NCBI GenBank assembly: GCA_963804495.1
Contig: CAWDQN010000003.1
Span: 667,347 to 731,346 of the forward strand
Length of the DNA stretch: 64,000 nucleotides
Source: Rhodovastum sp963804495
Lineage (GTDB): Bacteria > Pseudomonadota > Alphaproteobacteria > Acetobacterales > Acetobacteraceae
Direction of reading: 5' to 3'
Part shown: positions 52,743 to 62,704 of the stretch, piece after piece
Numbering within the stretch: position 1 is the stretch's first letter
Layout of the letters: each line of letters begins with the position of its first letter
Program-made: the position numbers and the translations under genes
The notes under the pieces: generated by a model
Told to the model about the DNA's origin: nothing
Databases searched by the model: none
Seen by the model: the letters and a program-made list of their open reading frames with translations, nothing else

Positions 52743-53471
52743 TCAATAGCCCCAGCTGTCGTGCGCCAGCGGGGCCGCGTTCAACTCCTGGCGATGCTGC
52801 CGCCAGTTCGGAAGGTGCCGGTCCATCAGCGCCACGAAGCGGTCGGTGTGGTTGCGCTCGATCAGATGCGCCAATTCGTGGACGATCAGGTATTCCAGGC
52901 ACATCGGCGGTTTTTTCGCGAGTTCCAGGTTCAGCCAGATGCGGCGCGCCTCGATGGTACAGGTGCCCCATTTCGTCTTCATCTTTTTGATGCCGACGCC
53001 GGCCGCCCGCACGCCCAGAATGGCCTCCCACTTCCGCACCAGCGGCATTGCCAGATCCCGCAGGCGCTCGCGATACCAGCGATGGAGCGCGCGTTCCCGC
53101 CGGGCCGCGTCGGTTTCCGGCCGAATGTGCAACTCCAGTGTGGTCCGGTTGCGGAGCACCACGCGGGCGGCCCCCTCGCTCGGGATCACGCGGAGCCGAT
53201 ACCGCCGGCCAAGGAAGTAGTGGCTCTCGCCGCTGACCATCTCGCGTTCGGACTGCCGCGGCTGTGCGGCGAAGTTCGCCCGTTGGCGCTTGATCCAGCC
53301 AAGCTTGCCGATGACCGCGAGGCGGACCGCATCGTCGGACACCGTGGGCGGCACGGCGACGCGCACGCGGCCGGCAGGCGGGTAGACGCCAAGATGCAGG
53401 TTCTTGATCGGCTTGCGCACCACGTCCACGGCGATGCCGCCGACGACGATGCGGCGGGTTTCAGTAGCCAC
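52743..53471 (-). CDS. YgjP-like (SprT/DUF45) zinc metallopeptidase
   Basis: A 242-aa protein with the zinc motif VHELAHLIERNHTDRF near residue 190 (HExxH plus the downstream His) and a preceding KWGTCTIEARRIWLNLELAK, both typical of the DUF45/YgjP family. These genes commonly follow hsdR in type I loci; this one begins within the end of hsdR and is on the same strand. Its role there is unknown. No signal peptide is present. Confidence 0.85.
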   Translation of the reverse strand: MATETRRIVVGGIAVDVVRKPIKNLHLGVYPPAGRVRVAVPPTVSDDAVRLAVIGKLGWIKRQRANFAAQPRQSEREMVSGESHYFLGRRYRLRVIPSEGAARVVLRNRTTLELHIRPETDAARRERALHRWYRERLRDLAMPLVRKWEAILGVRAAGVGIKKMKTKWGTCTIEARRIWLNLELAKKPPMCLEYLIVHELAHLIERNHTDRFVALMDRHLPNWRQHRQELNAAPLAHDSWGY

Positions 53472-56400
53472 GCTGGTCCATCACCAGTTTCACGATCGCC
53501 GCCGCTTCATCATCGGGGCGGCCGTGCGCGCGCAGAGCCTCAATGATCGCCAGCTTCACCTTGCGGACCTTGAAGGTGTTGGTCGCGCCAACTGTCCTGC
53601 CGGCTGCCCAGGACCGCGGCATCAATGGCCAGCGCCAGCGCCTCATCCCTGCCAAGATTGTCATACAGAGCTTGCCGGCCGGCCGTGTTCACCGCAGGCG
53701 GGTATCCGCCGGCGCTGCCGGGGTTCTTCGCCTGGCGCGCAAGGTCCTCGATCGCGGCGAGATACTTCTGGTAGTCCACCGCGTCCTTCCGGCGCTGCTC
53801 GATCAGCGCGTCCAGCAGTTCCGACATCTTCTCGTAGTATTTGGGATTGATCGGCGATTCGTCGATGATGAGCTTGCGGACGTTGTTCTCGATCGCCTCG
53901 GCCACCGCCTCCTGGTTCTTGCGGATGTTCTCCGGCAAGGCTTCGACCCCCGCCGCGGCGCCGCGCTCCACGATCAGCTGAACCAGCGACAGGTCATCGA
54001 ACGCCGATACTGGCTCGGCATCCTCGGCGCGGATGTAGGTGTCGATCAGGTGGCGCATCGCCGGCTCATAGCGCTTCAGGTCGATCGCATCACCGCTGTG
54101 CAGCTTGACCTCGTCGCGCAGCTTCTCGAACTGCGTCACCTCGGCCTTCACGGCATCTGCCTGCGCCTGGCTGAAGCCGGCTTCCGCCATCTCACTGGCG
54201 AGGTTCGCGTATGCGCGCAGCAGCGACGCCACCAGCTTATACAGGGCCAGGCGCCGCGGCTCGTTTTCCTTCAATTGCTTGGCATTGCCATGCTCGGCCG
54301 CGGAGAAATACCGGAAATAGGCCGCCTGGTCCCGCGGCGCCTCCACCGGCTCGCACAGCGCGCGCACCACCTCCAGCGCCTCCTCCAGCCGCTCGCGCCC
54401 CTTCGTCAGCCGGTCTTCCAGCAGCCCGGCGACATCCGCCGGCTCGTAGCCGTCCAGCGCGCCGGAGGTGTAGTCCTTCACCGCGCCCTCCAGGCTGCGG
54501 AACAGGTCCTTGTAGTCGACGATATAGCCGTATTCCTTGTCCTCGCCGTCCAGCCGGTTCACCCGGCAGATCGCCTGAAACAGGCCATGGTCGCGCATTT
54601 TCTTGTCGATATACAGATAGGTCGCCGGCGGCGCGTCGAAGCCGGTGAGCAGCTTGTCCACCACGATCAGCAGCTTCATCTGGCCGGGGGCGTGGATGAA
54701 CTTGTCCTTCACGTCCTTCTCGAATTTTTCGGCCTTGTTCACCGCCGTCTCCGGCGGCTCATTGAACCAGTCGGCCAGCATGGTCCGGTAGATCGCATAT
54801 TGCTGCAGCTTGTCGTTCTCGCCCTCGCCGGAATCCTGCAATTTCACGTCGGCGACCGACGGCCGGTAGGAGGTGACGATGGCGCACTTGCCCTTCAGCT
54901 CCGTTTTGGCGAACAGCTCATACAGCTTGCACGCCTCGTAAATGCTTCCGGACACCAGCATCGCGTTGCCGCGTCCGCTCGCCAGCCGGTCGCGCTTGGC
55001 CATGTCCATCATGATGTCGGCGACGATCATGCCCAGCCTTCCCTGGCTGCTGAGCACCGTCCGCATGGTGCCCCAGCGCTGCTTCAACTGCGCCCGCGCC
55101 AGGTTGGTCAGGCCCTTGGTCTTGGCTTCGAACCACTGATCGATCTTCGCCTGCGCGGTGATCGACTGGTCGATGTCGCGCGCCTCGTAGCGCAGGTCGA
55201 GCACCACGCCGTCGCGCACGGCGTCGTTGAATTTGTAGGTGTGGATGTAGCTGCCGAACACCTCGATGCTGCGTGCCTTGTCCGCCTTCAGCAGCGGCGT
55301 GCCGGTGAAGCCGATGAATACCGCGCCGGGCAGAATGGATTTCATCGCCCGGTGCAATTCGCCGGACTGGGTGCGGTGGCACTCGTCCACGAACACGAAC
55401 AGGGTCGCCCTTGGCAACGAAGCCGGGCGGCAGGGCGCGGCGCAGTTCCTCGACATAGGCGGCGATGTCGCCCACCTCCTCGCCCGCTTCCTTGCGGCCG
55501 AACTTGTGCACCAATGAGCACAGCAGCCACGGCTCGGTCGCGTTCAGCCGGGCGATCAGGTCGGCGCCGCTGGTGGTGCGGACGATGGCTTCGTTGACGC
55601 CGAGGAACACGCTTTCGATCTGCTGGTCCAGCTCGGTGCGGTCGGTGATGATCACCACCCGCGCGTCGGTGATGTTCTCGCGCAGCCATTTGGTCAGCCA
55701 CACCATGGTCAGGCTTTTGCCGCTGCCCTGGGTGTGCCAGATGATGCCGCCCTCGCGCCGCCGCGCCGCCGCCTGGGCCGCCTTCACGCCGAAATACTGG
55801 TTGGGCCGGCACAGTTTCTTCACCCCGGCGTCGAACACGATGAAATCGTGGATCAGCTCCAGGAAGCGCGCCTTGCCGCAGAGTTGCGTCACCGCCCGGT
55901 CGAGCGGGTTGGCGATCGGGCTGTCTTCCTTCCACGTCAGATAATATTTTTCCGAGGTGCCGATTGTGCCGTAGCGCAGCCCCTCGGTGTCGTTGCCGGC
56001 CATGACGAGTTGCTGGGTGGCGAAGAAGGGTTCGATGAAGTCCTTCTTCTGGCTGTCCCAGTTCTGCCGGATGCCCTGGGCCACCGATACGCTGGCGCGC
56101 TTGAGTTCCAGCAGGCCGAGGGCGATGCCGTTCACATACAGCACGATGTCCGGCCGCTTGGTGTTGGCCTTGGCACCGGCGCCGGCGATGGTGACTTCCT
56201 CGGCAATGGCGAAGTCGTTGGAAGCGGGGTTGGCCCAGTCGATCAGGTGGACGGTCTGCGCCTGCTCGCCGGCGCCGGGATTGACGTTCACGCCGTAGCG
56301 CAGCAGGCCATAGGTGGTGCGGTTGCGGTCATATAAATGTTGGCTGGCGTCGCCGGCGGTGCGGTCGAGCAGATGCAGCGCGCGGGTGATCAGTTCGGCA

Positions 56401-56565
56401 TCCACGCTGCGTTTGACCAGCCACGCCCGGAGCAGGTCGGCCTCGATGTTGCGGTTGCCCTTCCGGTCGATCCAGTTGCCGAGAAATGTCGTAGCCCAGC
56501 GTGTCGCGGAACAGCGCGATGATGCGCGCCTGGGTTTTCTTCTCGGTTTCGCCGATGGCGGTCAT
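53461..56565 (-). pseudogene. hsdR: Type I restriction enzyme, R subunit, frameshifted
   Basis: The ATP-dependent translocase/nuclease of a type I system, about 1030 aa when frames are joined. The start ATG at 56565 overlaps the hsdS stop (ATGA). Three single-base shifts break it: near 56487 (LGYD joining to FLGNWIDRKGNRNIEADLL), near 55408 (PPGFVAKG to ATLFVFVDECHRTQSG) and near 53590 (AAVLGSRQDSWR to TNTFKVRKVKLAII). Walker A (HTQGSGKSLTMVW), the DECH box and FTGTPLLKAD are intact. No in-frame stop substitutions are seen between shifts, so decay is very recent or the shifts are errors. Confidence 0.85.
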
Positions 56566-57791
56566 ACCAGGCGCGACCGGCCGGTGAGCAGTTCCTGCAT
56601 CATGCCCTGCTTGAGGGCGCGGGTTTTGTCGCGACGCGCTTTCAGGGCGGCGAGTTCGGCGTCCATGTCGGTGAGGACGGTAGCGATGGCAGTTTGTTCG
56701 TCGAGAAACGGCGCAGGAAAGCGAAGTTTTTTGATCTTGTTGAGGGTCAAGCGAGTGATTGCATTGCCGCTCATCGCGGATTGAATTTGGCGCTGTCCTG
56801 GAGAACTGAGAATATATTGAAGAATAAAATTTGCAACAAATCTTTTCTTGTTTACACGGAGAAAAGCGACGCTCGATAAAAGCGATATCTCCAAATCGAT
56901 ATTGTTTATGGCGGCGTTGCCTGTATTTGCGCCATCCTTCGTAAGGAGGATGTCTCCTTTCTTTACATCGCATCACGCATAGATCGCACGATGCTCAAGA
57001 ATTCATCAATGAATTCCACCGACGATAGATCAAGCGATCCGCGCCCAAGATTTTTCGACGTGATGTATAAGTATGGCCCTGTTCCCGTCTTCGGTGAGAA
57101 GTGTGTTCCGTCTTGAATTTTGACGCAGCAATCACTCGCCGAAGAGACTTCCCAATCGCCAGAGAACCCAGGCAGCCGCGTCTGGCCCGTGAGGAGTTGT
57201 TGAGTGGCGGCCTGTTTGAGGTCGCGCTTCTTGGCGATGAGCCGGTCCAACGCCCCGATCAGCCCATCCACATCCCCCAACGCCGCTGCGATGGCGCGTT
57301 GCTCGAAGAGTGGGGGCACTGGAACCGGCAAACGCTTGAGCTCGCTTCCACGAATGCCCTTCACATTTGTGCCAGTTATAATATCGCGGACTCTGCAACG
57401 GCCAGCGGGGGACTGAAAGAAATAATAATAAAACAATGGCTCGGCGCGAGTTTGATCGAGGCGCACTCGAATAATAGAAGATTCAAATGTCATCAGATCG
57501 GGTGGTTCAATGACAATTGAGCATTTCCCAGCGCCAGATTTTATTACCGAACGACGGCCAAAAAGAAGGTCGCCGTTGAACAAAGAATTTTCTGAAATCT
57601 CCGGCCTAGTCAAGTCAACGCGACTCATTTTCTGGTCTGATATGAAATCAAACGCGAACATCTCTCCCATATTCACAATGCGCACCCCGCGCCCATGAAA
57701 GCCCGCTGTCTTATAGACGCCGTTTCGTAATGGTTGCGAATGAAGTTCCCCAAACGCCACAACCGTCCAATCTCAGAGTTTCTAATATCAT
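56562..57791 (-). pseudogene. hsdS: Type I restriction specificity subunit, frameshifted
   Basis: The DNA-recognition subunit with two target recognition domains. Two conserved helical regions are visible: PVPPLFEQRAIAAALGDVD with ATQQLLTGQTRLPGF, and PAPFLDEQTAIATVLTDMD with MMQELLTGRSRL. The expected start at 57791 overlaps the hsdM stop (ATGATA), but its frame stops after 26 codons. One base removed near 57775 joins it to DWTVVAFGELHSQ. A second shift near 56975 breaks SIVRSMR from CDVKKGDILLTKDG. The recognition domains are more AT-rich than the neighbourhood, as usual for exchanged TRDs. Confidence 0.82.
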
Positions 57792-60164
57792 ATTCCCGTG
57801 GTCCTCATCTTCATCAAGTTTTGCTCAACGCGAGCGCCGAATGCAGCTGCTTCGTCAGAAAGGTGACGAAGCGGCTTGGTGTAACGTTCGGCTAGTTGCC
57901 GGACCCGATCTGTGAGCGCCTGCGATACCCGATTCACCTCGCTCTGCACCATGCTCCCCAACGCCGCCAACCACTTGTCATCCACGATCAGCCCCTTGAT
58001 CGCGGGCACGTCGAGGGCAGTGTATTTCGCCAGCACCTTTGTTTCGAGCGCCGTCTTGGCAGCCCGGAACTTGGCCTTCGCCTCCGTCTCGCGCTCAAGC
58101 AAAGCCAGCAAAGCTTGCAATGCCGTGCGCTCCTCAGCGGCATCCCGGTCGCACCGGATAGCCCTCAGCCGGGCCTTCACACTCGTCGCCGTCAGCTTGC
58201 CCCGGTCGTTGCGTGCCTCGGTCAGCGGCCCATCCTCGCCGCCGTGTTCCTCCTCGTATTCCTCGATCTCCGTCGCAATAGCCTCATGCGCCGCCTCCAG
58301 AGCATCGAGCGCCTCCTGTTCGGCGGCGAAAAACCGGGCAATGATCAGCGAGGGCGGGATCAGATCGGTGGTCGGTGTGCCGTCCAGCACGGCGACCCAG
58401 CCCTCCTGCACGAGCAAATAAGCATCGTCCTGCATGGTGGCGGCCCAGTAGTCCATCAGGTGCTGATAGACATCATAGGCATCGAGCAGCGGCGCGGCGC
58501 GGAACGCCTCCAGCAGGGATTCCGAAATGGCCTCGATCAGCGCCTTCGGCTTGTCGCCTGTCGCGATGCCGGCCAGACGGGGACGGTTGTCCGCTTTCCA
58601 GGCGGCGAAGCGCGCCGCGACGGTGGCGGTGAAGGTCTTGAACTGATGATGGTCGAAGATGGTTGGCTTGATCGCGGCGGGGGCCACGCGGAGAGAAAAA
58701 TAGCCCGGCCGGTCCGGCGCGAACAGCGCGTCCCGCACGGCGGGAAACACCTGCCAGTAGGGCGCCAGCGCCTCCACGTCACGTTGCGGAATGCCGCCGT
58801 GCAGATGCGCGGCGATGTCCTGGATGTCTTCCTTTTCGCTGCTGTCGATGTAGCGCGGCAGGTTCAGATTTCCGTCGTTCGCGGTGATCTCGGCCACCGG
58901 CACCATGCGGGCGTAGCCGGGAATCTCGGCAAGCCGGGTGAAGGCATCGACGATCTTGTGGATGTCCTGGCGCGCAGGCGGTTCTTGTTGCCGTCCTTCA
59001 GGAAGGCTTTCGAGGCGTCGATCATGTAGATGCCGCGCCTGCTGGCGGCGTTCTCCTTGTCCAGCACGATGATGCAGGCGGGGATGCCGGTGCCGTAGAA
59101 CAGGTTCGCCGGCAGACCGATGATGCCCTTGATATACCCGCGCTCGATGATGGCGCGGCGGATGTCCGCCTCGGCATTGCCGCGGAACAGCACGCCGTGC
59201 GGCAGAATGATCGCGCCCTTGCCGGTGCTTTTCAGCGAGGCGAGCACATGGAGCAGGAACGCGTAGTCGCCGTTCTTGGCCGGCGGGATGCCGAAACGGA
59301 ACCGGTTGAATGCGTCCTCCGCCGGGTTGAAGCCGGTGCTCCATGCCTTGGTAGAGAAGGGCGGATTGGCCACCACGAAGTCGAACGTCTTCAAGCTGCC
59401 GTCGGCCTGTTTGAAGTGCGGGGAGGACAGCGTGTTGTCGCGGTAGATGTCGGCGGTGGCGCAGTTGTGCAGGATCGTGTTCATGCGCGCCAGCGCGGCG
59501 GTGGCGTTGTCCATTTCCTGGCCGAAGATTCGTCGATATCGACCGGCGCTTCGTCGTGCACCTTCAACAGCAGGGAGCCGGAGCCGCAGGTGGGATCGTA
59601 GACGGTCTGGGTCGTGCTGGTGGCCGCGCCGGCGCCGATCACCTTGGCCATGATGCGCGAGACTTCGGCGGGGGTGTAGAATTGCCCCTTGCTCTTGCCC
59701 GATTCGGTGGCAAAGTGGCGCATGAGGTATTCGTAGGCGTCGCCCAGGATGTCGTCGCCGTCGGCGCGGTTGGCGCGGAAATCCAGCACCGGATCGGCGA
59801 AGATGGCCACCAGCCTGGACAGCCGGTCCACCATGTCCTTGCCGCGGCCGAGCTTGTCGGCATCGTTGAAATCGGCGACATCGATCACGCCGCGCAGGTC
59901 GTTCGCCTCGGCCATCCGGGCGATGACCTTGTTGATCTTGTCGCCGATGTCCTTGTCGCCCTTCAGCGCCACCATGTCGGCAAAGCCGCCGCCGGCCGGC
60001 ACCTCGATGAGCGCATTCGGGTCCCCGGCATAGCGGTCGGAGACGTATTTCATGAACAGCAGAACGAGGATGTAGTCCTTGTACTGCGAGGCATCCATGC
60101 CGCCACGCAGTTCGTCGCAGCTCTTCCATAGCGAGCTGTAGATTTCAGACTTCTTGACCGCCAA
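57788..60164 (-). pseudogene. hsdM: Type I restriction methyltransferase subunit, frameshifted
   Basis: The adenine methyltransferase subunit, about 790 aa when joined. The start is a TTG at 60164 with GAGAGG upstream. HsdM_N (SSLWKSCDELRGGMDASQYK), the SAM motif DPTCGSGSLLLK, catalytic FVVANPPFS and a long C-terminal coiled coil are visible. Frameshifts lie near 59530 (APVDID-E to IFGQEMDNATAAL) and near 58974 (GNKNRLR to QDIHKIVDAFTRL). Each is repaired by one base. It heads hsdM-S-R, with a 211-bp gap upstream that should hold its promoter. Confidence 0.85.
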
Positions 60165-60374
60165 TGTCTTGCCGCCTCTCTACGCGTGGGGTCTCACAGG
60201 GCTGCTATAGCCCTAAATGTCGATTCAGTGAAGACATCCTGACCCGTGTGGCGCGCCCATACTGGGTGGCATTATTCGGATCGTTCCGGTAGCCGAGATG
60301 TGCGGACCGGCCTGCCGACGGAGCGTCAGGGGCCTGATCCCAGGTTCCTGGCCGCCGGCTGGCAACCCCGGCGA

Positions 60375-60695
60375 TCAGATACGGGCACGATCCTGGCCGG
60401 GTCCGAACACGCGGAGCACCAGGACATTGCCCGCCGTGTCGTTGCGGCCGGTGTCCGGCTCAACGCGATAGAGCACCCGGTATCCCTCCACCGGTCGTTC
60501 GCGCACGCCCTCGTGGTCGCCGACCGGGAAGCGGATCGGGTGGCGCGCCAGGTCGCGGATCGCTTGTGCGATCGCCCGGCGGCGCGCCCGGGCACGCGGA
60601 CCGGACCCTGGCTGGTTCAGCCAGGTGCGAATAGCTTCAAGATCATTCTCCGCCGCGGGAGAGAGGCGGATCGAGCGCGGCACCGATGCCGGCAA
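60375..60695 (-). CDS. RelE/ParE-superfamily toxin
   Basis: A 106-aa protein with the ParE-like pattern LSPAAENDLEAIRTWL at the N-terminus, ARRRAIAQAIRDLARHPIRF and GYRVLYRVEPDTGRNDTAG then VLVLRVF at the C-terminus. These toxins act on gyrase (ParE) or ribosome-bound mRNA (RelE). The start is the TTG at 60695 directly after the partner stop (TAATTG); a GTG four codons in is an alternative. Pairing with a small upstream gene is typical of toxin-antitoxin modules. Confidence 0.78.
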   Translation of the reverse strand: MPASVPRSIRLSPAAENDLEAIRTWLNQPGSGPRARARRRAIAQAIRDLARHPIRFPVGDHEGVRERPVEGYRVLYRVEPDTGRNDTAGNVLVLRVFGPGQDRARI

Positions 60696-60920
60696 TTACG
60701 GAGTTTGGCGCCGCGGTGGAAGGGCGCCGTCACTTTCCCAGGCATCCAGCCATGCGGCCAGGTCGGCCCCGGTGCGGCCAAGTCCGGCTGCCAGTTCGGC
60801 CTCCGCCTCGGCGATCAGTTCCGCTTCCCGGGCAAGCCGCAGGCGCCGAGCCTCGGCCGTTTCGGGCCGGCCAGGGATATCGTCCTGCGGGTTTGCGGTG
60901 CCATCCATGGGGATCAACAT
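60696..60920 (-). CDS. Putative antitoxin partner
   Basis: A 74-aa (or 70-aa from the ATG at 60908) acidic, helical protein: RPETAEARRLRLAREAELIA, EAEAELAAGLGRTGADLAAW and a Pro/Arg tail. I do not recognise an antitoxin family, but size, order and the zero-base spacing to the ParE-type toxin support that role. A helical N-terminal DNA-binding motif is not obvious. An in-frame extension to 61043 overlaps the HD gene and is rejected. Confidence 0.6.
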   Translation of the reverse strand: MLIPMDGTANPQDDIPGRPETAEARRLRLAREAELIAEAEAELAAGLGRTGADLAAWLDAWESDGALPPRRQTP

Positions 60921-61027
60921 AGGCGGTGCGATGGGGTGTCGCCAGCCCTTCGTGGCGGCGCGACGCGCGGGAGAGACTCTGGTATCAGATCGAAGCCGGG
61001 CTGATCCGGCTCCGTGACGAGGTGCAC

Positions 61028-61579
61028 ATGATGAGCGACGCATTGAATCTGAGCGTGGTGATGAAGGCGGCCCTGCGGGCGGCGCACTGGCATACCGCCC
61101 AGCGACGCAAGGGAGCCGCGGCAGAACCCTACGTGAACCACCTGCTGGAAGTCGCCGATCTGGTGGCCGAGGCCACCGGGGGCACCGACATCAACCTGGT
61201 GGTGGCGGCGCTGCTGCACGACGCTGTGGAGGACCAACCGGTCAGCCGCGCGACGATTGCGGCGGAGTTTGGCGAGGAGGTGGCCTCGCTGGTCATGGAG
61301 GTGACGGACGACAAATCGCTGCCGAAGGCCGACCGCAAGCGCCTGCAGATCGAGCATGCGCCGCACAAGTCGCCGCGGGCGGCGGTGATCAAGCTGGCGG
61401 ACAAGACGAGCAACATGCGGGCGCTGGCCTCCAGCCCGCCGGCGGACTGGCCGATGCAGCGGCGGCAGGACTACGTGCGTCATGCGCGCGAGGTGGTGGC
61501 CGGGCTGCCGGGCGAGAATGAGTTCCTGCGCACCCGCTTTGCTGCAGCGGCTGACGCCGCCGACCGGGCGACGGGCTGA
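61028..61579 (+). CDS. HD-domain (Mesh1-like) alarmone hydrolase
   Basis: A 183-aa HD phosphohydrolase resembling the hydrolase domain of SpoT or small alarmone hydrolases. Visible are the N-terminal AAHWHTAQRRKG, YVNHLLEVADLVAEATG near 35, the metal motif LLHDAVEDQPV near 63 and VIKLADKTSNMRAL near 120. The synthetase domain is absent, so it would only degrade (p)ppGpp or a related nucleotide. It is divergent from the toxin module and is set among accessory genes. Confidence 0.8.
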   Translation: MMSDALNLSVVMKAALRAAHWHTAQRRKGAAAEPYVNHLLEVADLVAEATGGTDINLVVAALLHDAVEDQPVSRATIAAEFGEEVASLVMEVTDDKSLPKADRKRLQIEHAPHKSPRAAVIKLADKTSNMRALASSPPADWPMQRRQDYVRHAREVVAGLPGENEFLRTRFAAAADAADRATG

Positions 61580-61963
61580 GCAGATTGCCGGCGGCAGATC
61601 CATTTGACCCGAGCGCGGTCGGGCCGAAGGCCTGCGCCGTACACCGGCCGCGCTCGCCAGGTGTCATTGCTTGGAGCTGCCCAGCGTCCTCGGCGGGATC
61701 CCGCAGTTGATCTGCACCTTCGTCGCGCGTCCGGCATCGATGATGCGACTCCCCGGGCGGCACTGACCGGGGGTGGAATGAGAATCGGAATGAGAATGAG
61801 AATCGGATGAGAACGCGGACTGCCGAGAATGAGAATGCGCGTATCGAGGGCTGGAGAGTTCCCCGGGTATTGGTCGGGTGATCGGACAGCGATGGGAGTC
61901 CGATCAGTGATGAGACACATGAGGCGTGGCGCCGATTTTGATCGGACGCGGCCCGCTGTCAGG
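61580..61963. other. 384-bp gene-free stretch with AG-rich microrepeats
   Basis: No credible gene. At about 61778-61834 it holds AATGAGAATCGG-like units (AATGAGAATCGG, ATGAGAATCGG, GAATGAGAATG) in a purine-rich run. Otherwise it is ordinary. It lies between convergent genes. Confidence 0.5.
61778..61834. repeat. AG-rich imperfect tandem microrepeats
   Basis: Several overlapping units of AATGAGAATCGG and GAATGAGAATG occur in 57 bp, with a 20-bp break. The units are too irregular for CRISPR or an iteron claim. Confidence 0.6.
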
Positions 61964-62704
61964 TCAACCGCTCCGATGCAGCTGGTTTCGCGCCATACCG
62001 CGGAAATACTGCATGGCGATATCGCGGTCGATAATCCGGTGGGCCGGGTTCGCGGCCAGCGCGGCGGCCAAATTCTCTACCTCGGCTTCGCTCGGGTGGC
62101 GGGCGGCATAAGGTGCCTCGTTACGCAAGTCGAGGATCGCCCGCAGATCGCCGGCGACTGCCTGCGCCGCGGCTACCACATTCGGCGCGCACCGGTGCGC
62201 CGACGAAATCTTCACTTGGTCACCTTCCACCGTCACCCGGCAGTGCAAGGTGTCTTGGATGTATCGCAGCAAGCGAGGGGCATCGGCCGGGGGCGGCGAC
62301 ACCGGCGGCGAGACGCGCGCGGATACATCGGCGGGGTCGACCCGGCAAGGCGTGGCTTGTTCAGTCGGCGGCACCTGGCTGTTGGCGCTAGCAAGCGGTG
62401 GATCGCTCGCCTCGAACGAGGCGGGGGTATTGGGCAGCCACCGAACGGCCAGCATACCAGGTTGGGCTGGCTCGGCCAGCGGGAGGCAGGACGGCATCCC
62501 GGTCGCCACCGCGGGCGCTGGTGGCAGCGATGGGGCGTTGGCCGCGACGGCGAGCAGCGCCAGCACCTCCGCCTTGTTCTGGCGCAGATCGGCCAGGATA
62601 GCGGCCGGCGGCTCGGCCGCGGCGCGGAGGCGGAGGTTTCCGCCGGCCGCCTCCACCACCAGCCCGGCCGCACGGGCGCGAGCCAGGACCGCCGCCGCGG
62701 TCAA
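61964..62704 (-). CDS. TubC N-terminal-domain-like protein of a mobile element
   Basis: A 246-aa protein. The first 45 residues (LTAAAVLARARAAGLVVEAA, GGNLRLRA, ILADLRQNKAEVLALLA) match the TubC_N docking fold, which here is not attached to a synthetase. The middle is Pro/Ala-rich, and the end has ALAANPAHRIIDRDIAMQYF. I start at the TTG at 62704, with GGGAGGG 5 bp upstream and a TTGA overlap with the upstream gene, rather than the TTG at 62719. Such proteins often follow primase genes in integrated elements. Confidence 0.6.
   Translation of the reverse strand: MTAAAVLARARAAGLVVEAAGGNLRLRAAAEPPAAILADLRQNKAEVLALLAVAANAPSLPPAPAVATGMPSCLPLAEPAQPGMLAVRWLPNTPASFEASDPPLASANSQVPPTEQATPCRVDPADVSARVSPPVSPPPADAPRLLRYIQDTLHCRVTVEGDQVKISSAHRCAPNVVAAAQAVAGDLRAILDLRNEAPYAARHPSEAEVENLAAALAANPAHRIIDRDIAMQYFRGMARNQLHRSG

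Noticed and set aside
53543..55597. 684-codon frame antisense to hsdR
   Set aside because: HsdR motifs on the other strand are intact, and the antisense product is His/Gln/Arg-rich with no similarity I can name.
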